From CBDFGE01 sp965247055 (lineage in GTDB: Bacteria; Chloroflexota; Dehalococcoidia; Lucifugimonadales; JAGWBF01): 64,000 bases of DNA. Of the stretch, positions 57,344-64,000 are shown piece by piece. How positions within the stretch are numbered: position 1 is the stretch's first letter; each line of letters begins with the position of its first letter. The notes beneath the pieces are model-generated. The model worked only from the letters and a program-made list of their open reading frames with translations. It searched no databases and had not been told where the DNA came from. The DNA lies in assembly GCA_965247055.1 (NCBI GenBank), contig CBDFGE010000005.1:1-64000 (forward strand), read 5' to 3'. A program made the translations under genes and the position numbers.

Positions 57344-60175
57344 ATGGAGAATCGGGAGCCGTCTCCCACGTACGTCGCAGTCGACCTGGAGACAACGGGG
57401 CTCGATTCCGACCGCGATACCATTATCGAAGTCGGGGCGGTCAGGTTCCGGGGCCACGATGTCCTGGGGACCTTCGAGACCCTGGTCAACCCCTACCGGG
57501 ACCTGCCACCCTTCATACAGAGACTGACGGGCATATCTCAGAGCAGCGTGGACCAGGCTCCTCCCTTTGGGGCCGTGGCCGGGGAGCTGCGGGACTTCGT
57601 AGGCTCCCTTCCCGTCGTGGGGCACAACATCTCCTTTGACCTGAAGTTCCTGTCCAAGCACGGAGTGCAACTCATCAACCCGGCCTACGACACCTGGGAC
57701 CTGGCGTCGATATTGCTGCCCTACTTCACCAGCTACTCCCTCGCCCATTTGGCATCGGAGATGGGTGCCGGGCAGGGCCGGCCCCACAGAGCGTTGACCG
57801 ACGCCCGTACCACCCATCTGGTGTTTGTGAACCTGCTGGAGAGGGCCAGCTCCCTGGATCCGGCGACCCTGGCCTACATTCAGCACCTCGCGGCCAGGGC
57901 CCAATGGCCGTTGGGACGACTCCTGGCAACGCTGCCTCCGGTAGCCAACTCTCGCGTCGCCGTTCCGGGAGTCGCGGGCCTGGATACGGACGCCCTGGCA
58001 CAACGGCTGGATCGGGTGGAGCATACTTCGAGGCCCACCGCGGCGACGGAGCGGGTGGACCCGACGGAGCCGGCGGCCCATCTTTCGGCCGGCGGCCTGT
58101 TGTCCCGGGAGTTCCCAGGCTTCGAGTACAGGCCGCAGCAGGTGGAGATGACTCGCGCCGTGGCGGACGCCATGAACGCAGGGGAGCACCTGATCGTGGA
58201 GGCAGGTACCGGGGTAGGTAAGTCCCTGGCCTACTTGCTGCCGGCGGTCCTCTACTCCCTCAAGACCGGTTCCCGCGTGGTGGTGTCCACCAACACGATC
58301 AACCTTCAGGAGCAGCTATTGGGCAAAGATATCCCCGCGCTTGTCGGGGTGCTGGAACGAGCGGGGATAATTCCGCCGGGCGAGTTGAAAGCCGTTGGGC
58401 TGAAGGGCCGGGCCAACTACGTATGCCTCCGCCGGTGGAATCAGCTGGCAAGGGGCGAGAGCCTCTCAGGAGATGACGCGCGACTGCTGGGGAAGACCCT
58501 CGTCTGGTTCCGGGACACAAGCACTGGAGACCGGGCCGAGATCAACCTGTCGGGACGGGACGCGACTACGTGGCAACGTGTCTCCGCAGGTGAGAAGGGC
58601 CACTGCCCCGGGATACGGGGCGAGGGACCCTGCTTCCTGCGTGCCGCCAGGGACAGCGCCCAGGGGGCCCACATAGTGGTGGTCAACCATGCGCTGCTGC
58701 TCTCGGACCTGGCCATGGGGGGAGGGGTGCTGCCGGAGTACCAGCACCTGATCGTGGACGAGGCCCAACATCTGGAAGAGGAGGCGACCCGCCAGCTGGG
58801 GTTTCAGCTGCCGCAAGAGATGCTTCACGAGGAGTTCGACGCCCTGCTTCGGTTATTGGTTGATGTGAGGGTCTTCCTCAGAGGGTGCGCCGCGTCGGGC
58901 ATCCGGGTGGAGCAGGGGGAAGAGCTTGTGGCGGAGTTGGAGAGCCGCTCGTTGGTGCGCATAAGAGAGCTGTGGAACAGGCTGTGGGCCCTGGTCGAGG
59001 AGTTTCAGGGCCGGCAGATGGCGGAAACTGGGGACCAGCTTCAGCTCAGGATCACACGAAGCGTCCGGGCCCAACCCGGATGGTCCCACCTAGAGATCGG
59101 TTGGGAGAACGTCGAGGCCGGCCTTACCGATGGGATCCGGCAGGTGGAGAGGCTGTTGCGGTTCCTGGAGCCGCTGTCTTCGGCCGGACCGGTTGACCTG
59201 GAAAACGTCGTCCCGGAGCTGTCTGCGTGGCTCGAAGGATTGGGGGAGCTGCGGGAGCGGCTGAGGGACCTTCTGGCCGGGCCCAGCGAGGACCGGCGCA
59301 TAGACTGGATGGCCCGGGCCAGCCAGGCAAGGGGGGAACCGGCGGGCCGTTCTCAGATGGTGCTCCACTCGGCGCCCTTGAACGTGGGGCCGGAGCTAGA
59401 CGCGCGCCTGTACGCCCGCAAGAGCTCGGTTATCCTGACCAGCGCCACCCTGAGCAGTCAGGGTAGCTTCGATTACATCCGGGACCGGTTGGGACTGCCG
59501 GAGAGCCGGGAGCTTCTAGTGGGCTCGCCCTTCGACTACCGCCGTGCGGCGCTGATCCTCATCCCCGAGGATATGCCATGGCCCGACTCCTGGGGTTACC
59601 AGGACGCGATGGAGAAAGTGCTGATGAGCCTGGGTCAGACCTTGGGGGGCCGTACCCTGGCGCTGTTCACCTCCCACGCAGCCCTCAGGACAGCGGCCCG
59701 TGCCCTCCGGGGGCTCCTGGAGCCGGAGAGGGTGCGGGTGCTTGCCCAGGGGGTGGACGGCTCGCCGAGGCAGATAGTCCGGACCTTCGGAGAGAACCCC
59801 AGGGCCGTGGTCCTGGGCACCAGCAGCTTCTGGGAGGGGGTCGACCTGTCAGGGGGCATTCTTAAGGCCCTGGTGGTGGCCAGGCTGCCTTTCAACGTGC
59901 CCAGCGAGCCGGTGTTCGCCGCCCGGTCTTCCGAGTACGAAGACCCCTTTACCCAGTATGCCGTCCCCCAGGCCATCCTGCGCTTCCGCCAGGGCATCGG
60001 AAGGCTGATCCGCAGTGCCCAGGACAGGGGAGCCATCGTGGTGCTGGACAAGCGCATAGCCGCCCGGCCCTATGGCAAAGCCTTCCTCGAGTCCCTGCCT
60101 CCCTGTACTAGAAGAACGGTTCCCTTGAGCGCCATCTCGGACCAAGCTGCCGCCTGGGTGAAGGAGGGCCGGTAG
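57344..60175 (+). CDS. DnaQ-type exonuclease fused to DinG/XPD helicase
   Basis: A 943-residue two-domain enzyme. Residues 1-170 are a DEDDh 3'-5' exonuclease: VAVDLETTGLDSDRDTIIEV, VVGHNISFDLKFLSKHG and HRALTDARTTHLVF. Residues 250-940 are a superfamily 2 helicase with Walker A EAGTGVGKSLAYLLPAV, DEAH-like DEAQHLEEEATRQL, and later EGVDLSGGILKALVVARLP and RFRQGIGRLIRS. Cys residues likely for the iron-sulfur cluster are seen in YVCLRRW, GHCPG and GPCFLRAARD; the usual fourth was not found, so cluster binding is uncertain. The layout is that of Gram-positive-type DinG. ATG at 57344 follows a GGAAAGG. It acts in DNA repair or R-loop removal by inference and is 1 nt from the OGG-type gene. Confidence 0.9.
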   Translation: MENREPSPTYVAVDLETTGLDSDRDTIIEVGAVRFRGHDVLGTFETLVNPYRDLPPFIQRLTGISQSSVDQAPPFGAVAGELRDFVGSLPVVGHNISFDLKFLSKHGVQLINPAYDTWDLASILLPYFTSYSLAHLASEMGAGQGRPHRALTDARTTHLVFVNLLERASSLDPATLAYIQHLAARAQWPLGRLLATLPPVANSRVAVPGVAGLDTDALAQRLDRVEHTSRPTAATERVDPTEPAAHLSAGGLLSREFPGFEYRPQQVEMTRAVADAMNAGEHLIVEAGTGVGKSLAYLLPAVLYSLKTGSRVVVSTNTINLQEQLLGKDIPALVGVLERAGIIPPGELKAVGLKGRANYVCLRRWNQLARGESLSGDDARLLGKTLVWFRDTSTGDRAEINLSGRDATTWQRVSAGEKGHCPGIRGEGPCFLRAARDSAQGAHIVVVNHALLLSDLAMGGGVLPEYQHLIVDEAQHLEEEATRQLGFQLPQEMLHEEFDALLRLLVDVRVFLRGCAASGIRVEQGEELVAELESRSLVRIRELWNRLWALVEEFQGRQMAETGDQLQLRITRSVRAQPGWSHLEIGWENVEAGLTDGIRQVERLLRFLEPLSSAGPVDLENVVPELSAWLEGLGELRERLRDLLAGPSEDRRIDWMARASQARGEPAGRSQMVLHSAPLNVGPELDARLYARKSSVILTSATLSSQGSFDYIRDRLGLPESRELLVGSPFDYRRAALILIPEDMPWPDSWGYQDAMEKVLMSLGQTLGGRTLALFTSHAALRTAARALRGLLEPERVRVLAQGVDGSPRQIVRTFGENPRAVVLGTSSFWEGVDLSGGILKALVVARLPFNVPSEPVFAARSSEYEDPFTQYAVPQAILRFRQGIGRLIRSAQDRGAIVVLDKRIAARPYGKAFLESLPPCTRRTVPLSAISDQAAAWVKEGR

Positions 60176-60176
60176 C

Positions 60177-61100
60177 GTGGAGGCTCACACTGTGGCCGAG
60201 AGCTCAACTCTGCGAATGTCTATCCGCCAGCCCTTAGACCTCGCCTCCAGCGTGGAGAGCGGCCAGGCCCACCGATGGACCAGGGACGAGCAGGGGAAGG
60301 CCGGGGCCGGCGGAGGATGGCACTGGGGCGTAGTGCGCGGCAATCTCATCACGCTCCGGCAGACCGGGGGTGACCCTCGCATCGGTGGCAGCGTCCTGGA
60401 GGTGAGGGCTGCTCCCACGGCCGAACCCGACTACCTGGAGCCGCTGCTCCAGAGCTACTTCAGGCTGGAAGACGACATAGAGGCCATCTACCGGTCCATA
60501 GCCGGGGACACCCGGGTGGCGGCGATGGTCCAGCGATACAGAGGGCTCCGGCTGCTGCGTGTCGAACCGTGGGAGTGCCTCATCTCCTTCATCTGCTCCG
60601 CCAACTCCAACCTGCCCCGGATACACGCCAACCTGGAGGCTGTCTCGACGAGTTTCGGACCTGCCGAGACACTGGGCACTCACACACGGCACTGTTTTCC
60701 GGCCCCGGAAGCGCTGGCGGCGGCGGGGGAAGGGGCGCTCCGGGCCCTGGGGCTGGGTTTCAGGGCGCCCTACGTGGCGGGGGCGGCCCTGGAGGTAGCC
60801 GAGGGCCGCCTCGATCTCGAAGCCCTTCGCGCGATGCCCTACCCGGAGGCGAAGGAACGGCTGATGCAGCTTCGCGGCGTGGGTCCCAAGATAGCCGACT
60901 GCGTGCTGCTCCATTCCCTGGACAAGCTGGAGGCGTTTCCCATCGACGTCTGGGTCAGGAGAGCGCTCCACGACTGGTACTTCCAGGGCCAGAGGCCACC
61001 ACCCGACCGGGTGATGCTGGAGTGGGCCCAGGAGTATTTTGGCCCCTACGCGGGCTACGCTCAGCTATACCTGTTCCATGGGCGGAGGCTGGGTGGATAG
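60177..61100 (+). CDS. 8-oxoguanine DNA glycosylase (OGG1-like)
   Basis: A 307-residue repair glycosylase/lyase. The N-terminal OGG domain includes RMSIRQPLDLASSVESGQ; the central part reads YLEPLLQSYFRLEDD and WECLISFICSANSNLPRI. The HhH-GPD module is LMQLRGVGPKIADCVLLHSL with the catalytic Lys (GPK), followed by the Asp in FPIDVWVRRALHDW. It removes oxidised guanine. GTG at 60177 lies 1 nt after the DinG stop, so both repair genes are co-transcribed. Confidence 0.9.
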   Translation: MEAHTVAESSTLRMSIRQPLDLASSVESGQAHRWTRDEQGKAGAGGGWHWGVVRGNLITLRQTGGDPRIGGSVLEVRAAPTAEPDYLEPLLQSYFRLEDDIEAIYRSIAGDTRVAAMVQRYRGLRLLRVEPWECLISFICSANSNLPRIHANLEAVSTSFGPAETLGTHTRHCFPAPEALAAAGEGALRALGLGFRAPYVAGAALEVAEGRLDLEALRAMPYPEAKERLMQLRGVGPKIADCVLLHSLDKLEAFPIDVWVRRALHDWYFQGQRPPPDRVMLEWAQEYFGPYAGYAQLYLFHGRRLGG

Positions 61101-61214
61101 TGGTATAATCGAGGCGCCCAGCCAGGGCAAGTCGGTGGCGTGCTGATGGATATTGGGCCGTGGCGCCGGGCTCACTGAGGGCCTGATATGCGTTCCCGGG
61201 CGGAGGGATGGAAG

Positions 61215-62231
61215 ATGGATGACGTCCAGAGACCCGTGATCGCTATAACCATGGGAGACCCTTGCGGGATAGGGCCCGAGGTGATAGCCAGGGCCCTTGC
61301 CTCCGGGGAGGTCTATCCCACCTGCCGGCCTTTGGTAGTGGGCAGCGCCTGGTGCATGGAGCAGGGGGTGAAGCTGGCAGGCGCGGGCCTCCGGGTCCAG
61401 GAGGTGGATTCGCCCGCGGAGGCCGGGCTGTCCCCGGACCGGGTGGACGTGGTGGATATCCACAACCTCAGCCCGGAGGACGTCACCGTGGGAAAGGTCT
61501 CCCCCGTCTGCGGCAAGGCGGCCATGGAGTGGGTTGCCCGGGCGGCCGAGATCGCTCTGGCGGGGCAGGTCCAAGCCCTGGCGACGGCCCCCATAAACAA
61601 GGAAGCGGCAAGCCTGGCCGGATACAAGGCGATAGGCCACATGGAGCTCCTGCAGGAGATATCGGGCGCCCCCGAGGTGGCCACGATGCTGATGTCGGGG
61701 TGGCTGTGGGTAGTACACCTCACCACCCACCGGTCCCTACGCCGCGCCTGCGACTACGTGACCAGGGATGGGATCCTGGCGAAGCTGGAGCTGACGCAGA
61801 ACAGCTTCGCCCAGTGGGGGATCCCCAGCCCCCGGATAGGTGTGGCGGCCCTTAACCCCCACGGCAGCGACGGAGGCCTCTTGGGGGATGAGGAGGCCGA
61901 GGCGATCGCGCCTGCGGTTGAGGAGGCCCGCCGGTTGGGCATAGACGCCCACGGCCCCGTGCCGGCCGACATCGTGTTCCACCAGGCTATCCAGGGGCGT
62001 TACGACGTGGTCCTGGCGATGTACCACGACCAGGGCCATATCCCGATAAAGGTGTACGGCTTCGAGCGTAGCATTACCGCCAACCTGGGGCTGCCCTTCG
62101 TGCGGACGTCTGTCGACCACGGCACGGCTTTCGACATCGCCGGAAAGGGGGTCGCCCATCACGAGGGCATGGTGGAGGCTATAAAGGCGGCGGTCTCCCT
62201 CTCTCTGGGAAAGGGGCTGGGGGGGCAATAA
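61215..62231 (+). CDS. pdxA: 4-hydroxythreonine-4-phosphate dehydrogenase family protein
   Basis: A 338-residue metal-dependent dehydrogenase. The N-terminus is IAITMGDPCGIGPEVIARAL. Metal ligands lie in VVHLTTHRSLRRA, AMYHDQGHIPIKVYGFE and TSVDHGTAFDIAGKG, and the binding loop TAPINKEAASLAGYKAIG is typical. In many bacteria PdxA belongs to pyridoxal phosphate synthesis, but PdxA2 paralogues act on sugar acids; the pathway here cannot be told. ATG at 61215 follows GGAGGG at 7 nt; an upstream ATG at 61188 lacks a site. The stop overlaps the next start. Confidence 0.92.
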   Translation: MDDVQRPVIAITMGDPCGIGPEVIARALASGEVYPTCRPLVVGSAWCMEQGVKLAGAGLRVQEVDSPAEAGLSPDRVDVVDIHNLSPEDVTVGKVSPVCGKAAMEWVARAAEIALAGQVQALATAPINKEAASLAGYKAIGHMELLQEISGAPEVATMLMSGWLWVVHLTTHRSLRRACDYVTRDGILAKLELTQNSFAQWGIPSPRIGVAALNPHGSDGGLLGDEEAEAIAPAVEEARRLGIDAHGPVPADIVFHQAIQGRYDVVLAMYHDQGHIPIKVYGFERSITANLGLPFVRTSVDHGTAFDIAGKGVAHHEGMVEAIKAAVSLSLGKGLGGQ

Positions 62232-62749
62232 TGATGGGCGGCGTGCTGGACCTGGAGAGCATACTGGCGCAGATCCGGCCCCCCCAACCTCTGGTGGAGG
62301 AGTATCTGGACCTGTCGGCCCAGCTCCAACCCAACGGTTTTGACCTGACACTGAAGGAGGTGTCCCAGTTCACCTCGCGGGGCGAGACTGGGCCCCTGGA
62401 TGGCCCTGCATCCCTGTCCACCAGGGAGGCGCTTCCCTTCGACGCAGAGGGGCGTGTCGACCTCTCCATCGGGACCTACATGGTTACCCTCAACGAGATA
62501 GTCAACCTCCCACTAAATATCATGGCGCTGGCCCGGCCTCGCTCCAGCCTGCTGCGCTCCGGAGTGGCGATCCATACCGCCGTCTGGGACGCCGGTTACC
62601 GGGGGCGCTCCCAGGTGCTGATGGTGGTGGGCAGTCCCTACGGATACCGGCTTGTGAAAGGTGCCCGCCTCTTGCAGATGGTCTTTCTGTACCTGACAGC
62701 GCCGCTGGAGGAGGGCTACAAGGGAAGGTTCCACGGGGAGAACATCTAA
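62231..62749 (+). CDS. dCTP deaminase / dUTPase family protein
   Basis: A 172-residue trimeric nucleotide hydrolase fold. Motifs are LQPNGFDLTLKEVSQFTS, ARPRSSLLRSGVAIHTAV, WDAGYRGRSQVLMVVGS and VKGARLLQMVFLYLTAP, close to dCTP deaminases and archaeal dUTPases. It keeps dUTP low or makes dUMP. It overlaps pdxA by 1 nt (TAATG). ATG at 62234 is an alternative. Confidence 0.86.
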   Translation: MMGGVLDLESILAQIRPPQPLVEEYLDLSAQLQPNGFDLTLKEVSQFTSRGETGPLDGPASLSTREALPFDAEGRVDLSIGTYMVTLNEIVNLPLNIMALARPRSSLLRSGVAIHTAVWDAGYRGRSQVLMVVGSPYGYRLVKGARLLQMVFLYLTAPLEEGYKGRFHGENI

Positions 62750-62834
62750 TCCTCCGCTCACGCGACATCCGGCCTCAGAGATACTCGACCACGCCCGGAC
62801 GGAAAGATGACCGATGACCAACGACGAACGACCA

Positions 62835-63491
62835 ATGAGTGAGCGATTCTCGGCCACGCTGCGGACAGAGGCGGACCCGATATGGCGCCGGATCTTCGAG
62901 AACCCGTTTCTAAGGGAGGTCCAGCAGGGCACCCTGCCCCTGGAGAAGTTCCGCTTCTACCTGGCCCAGGACTATCTGTACCTGGAAGGATTTGGCAGGG
63001 CGGTGGCCCTGGCCCTGGCCAAAGCCCCCGATTCCCGGAACCTGGCGGAACTGTCCCGCAGAATGGTCACTCCCGTGGAGCGGCCACTACACCGGAAACT
63101 CATGGGTCTCGCAGGCATTACCCCCGAGGAGGCGGACAGGACCGCCCTGGCTCCCACCAACATTGCCTACATCAACCACATGATGGCGTCCGCCGTCCTG
63201 GGGGGACTGGGACGGACCGCGGCGGCCCTGCTTCCCTGTCCCTGGAGCTACCACGAGATAGGCGCCCTCCTCCAGCCGGTGGAGCACCCCGTATACAGCC
63301 AGTGGGTCCTCGCCTACAGTGAAGGCCTGCTGGAGGAAAGCACAGAGGCGTGGAGGACGTTCCTGGACCGGGAGGCGTTGGAGGCGGGGCCGAGGGAGAG
63401 GCAGGCCATGCGGGAGGCATTCCTTACCAGCAGCCGCTACGAGTACCAGTTCTGGGAGATGGCCTACCGCCAGGAGGCCTGGCCGGTGTGA
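62835..63491 (+). CDS. tenA: TenA-family thiaminase II / aminopyrimidine hydrolase
   Basis: A 218-residue helical protein. Typical segments are RFSATLRTEADPIWRRIFEN, FYLAQDYLYLEGFGRAVALA, LAPTNIAYINHMMASA and LLPCPWSYHEIGALL, in which the Cys is the TenA nucleophile. It salvages the pyrimidine moiety of thiamin. ATG at 62835 (MSERFSA) is preferred; an ATG at 62814 lies in a run of GACGAACGACCAATGAG-like near-repeats and would add seven residues. Confidence 0.88.
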   Translation: MSERFSATLRTEADPIWRRIFENPFLREVQQGTLPLEKFRFYLAQDYLYLEGFGRAVALALAKAPDSRNLAELSRRMVTPVERPLHRKLMGLAGITPEEADRTALAPTNIAYINHMMASAVLGGLGRTAAALLPCPWSYHEIGALLQPVEHPVYSQWVLAYSEGLLEESTEAWRTFLDREALEAGPRERQAMREAFLTSSRYEYQFWEMAYRQEAWPV

Positions 63492-63525
63492 CGGCCTCCC
63501 TTGAAGGGCAGACCCCCGGGCACCC

Positions 63526-64000
63526 CTAAGCCACAGCCACCTGGGAGATGCGTCGTCGTAAAAGGGGCAGCACCTCCCCGGCGACCCGCCGGCACTCCTC
63601 CACGTGGGGGAAGCCCGAGAGGATGAACTCGTCGATCCCCAGCTTCCAGTAAACGAGAAGCTCCCCGGCGACCTGCTCGGGCGTACCCACGATGGCACTG
63701 CCGCAGTTGACGCGCACCTGGGAGAGCCCGTTCCACAGGTGGGGCCCCAGCCGGTGGCCGGGGGCCTCTTTTGCCTGGGCCTGCTGGCCAACCATGGGCG
63801 TGCCCTCGATGGCGGACCGGCGCTGGGCCTTCACGACCGGATCGGCGTGGGCGATCAGCTCATCGGCGGCCTGCCAGGCCTCCGCCTCCGAGGGCCGCAC
63901 CACCAGATGGGTGCGCAGTCCGAAGGCTGGAGTCCTCCCTGCCAGGTCGAAGTGGCGGCGCAGCGAGTCGAGGCGACCGGCCGTCGCTTCCACCGGCTCG
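63526..64000 (-). CDS. LLM class flavin-dependent monooxygenase, 3' end (partial)
   Basis: The last about 158 residues of an alkanesulfonate-monooxygenase-like protein; the frame is open to the window edge. Segments LRTHLVVRPSEAEAWQAADE, SAIEGTPMVGQQAQAKEA, GSAIVGTPEQVAGELLVYWK and GIDEFILSGFPHVEECRR match SsuD-type enzymes. The N-terminal barrel lies outside. Related to the one at 10299. The substrate may be a sulfonate or another xenobiotic. Confidence 0.88.
   Translation of the reverse strand, partial: EPVEATAGRLDSLRRHFDLAGRTPAFGLRTHLVVRPSEAEAWQAADELIAHADPVVKAQRRSAIEGTPMVGQQAQAKEAPGHRLGPHLWNGLSQVRVNCGSAIVGTPEQVAGELLVYWKLGIDEFILSGFPHVEECRRVAGEVLPLLRRRISQVAVA

Noticed and set aside
1..64000. 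CRISPR array
   Set aside because: No set of regularly spaced direct repeats was seen; the tandem repeats found are contiguous and coding.

Overview
The window is GC-rich, densely coded chromosomal DNA from a bacterium, most likely a member of the Chloroflexota (Dehalococcoidia/SAR202-like). That placement is an inference from gene content: luciferase-like flavin monooxygenases, amidohydrolases, a DUF255 thioredoxin-like protein, NHL-repeat proteins and frequent GTG/TTG starts. No rRNA or other decisive marker is present. The housekeeping genes show it is a chromosome rather than a plasmid or phage.

Layout. 0-2.4 kb: an NTF2-like gene and an SDR gene that once sat about 20 nt apart and are now split by an IS5-family insertion with a CTAA target duplication. 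2.7-10 kb: a DUF255 protein, aspS, then tig-clpP-clpX. 10-15.3 kb, minus strand: a catabolic-looking stretch with a flavin monooxygenase, a sulfatase-fold hydrolase, gamma-glutamyltransferase and two truncated genes, plus a MITE-like repeat. 15.5-17.2 kb: an unknown gene and a repeat-plus-dockerin protein behind a good promoter. 17.2-27.4 kb, minus strand: a long information-processing cluster (dprA-topA-xerC-aroQ-M24 peptidase-efp-xseA-xseB-PHP-formyltransferase) headed by two tRNA-Ser genes. 27.6-32.5 kb: an exported protein, a CorC/HlyC-type protein, glmU, nhaA, tRNA-Arg and tRNA-Pro.

32.6-48.9 kb is accessory. It holds two IS256 copies in inverted orientation (885-bp arms), a GNAT/rhomboid pair, abutting IS3 and IS1182 elements, a secreted serpin, gene relics, a replication-relaxation-type protein, HTH proteins, a small conserved protein coupled to a PIN toxin, a second PIN relic, a Cache-like lipoprotein and a large serine recombinase. 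It is best read as a decayed integrative element overrun by insertion sequences.

48.9-64 kb returns to core-type genes: an NHL protein, a DUF59 protein, an amidohydrolase, tRNA-Arg and tRNA-His, then padR-membrane protein-degV-P-loop kinase-pepA on the minus strand. On the plus strand follow a PHP protein, an exonuclease-DinG helicase fusion, an OGG-type glycosylase, pdxA, a dCTP deaminase-like gene and tenA. A flavin monooxygenase runs off the right edge.

The most unusual items are the small-protein/PIN pair with its relic inside the island, the unknown-plus-dockerin two-gene unit, a serpin with a predicted Glu-Ser scissile bond, enzymes lacking textbook catalytic residues (SDR without YxxxK, sulfatase with Thr at the formylglycine site), EF-P with Gln at the modified loop tip, and three in-frame tandem duplications (54, 24 and 24 bp). 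No CRISPR array was seen.
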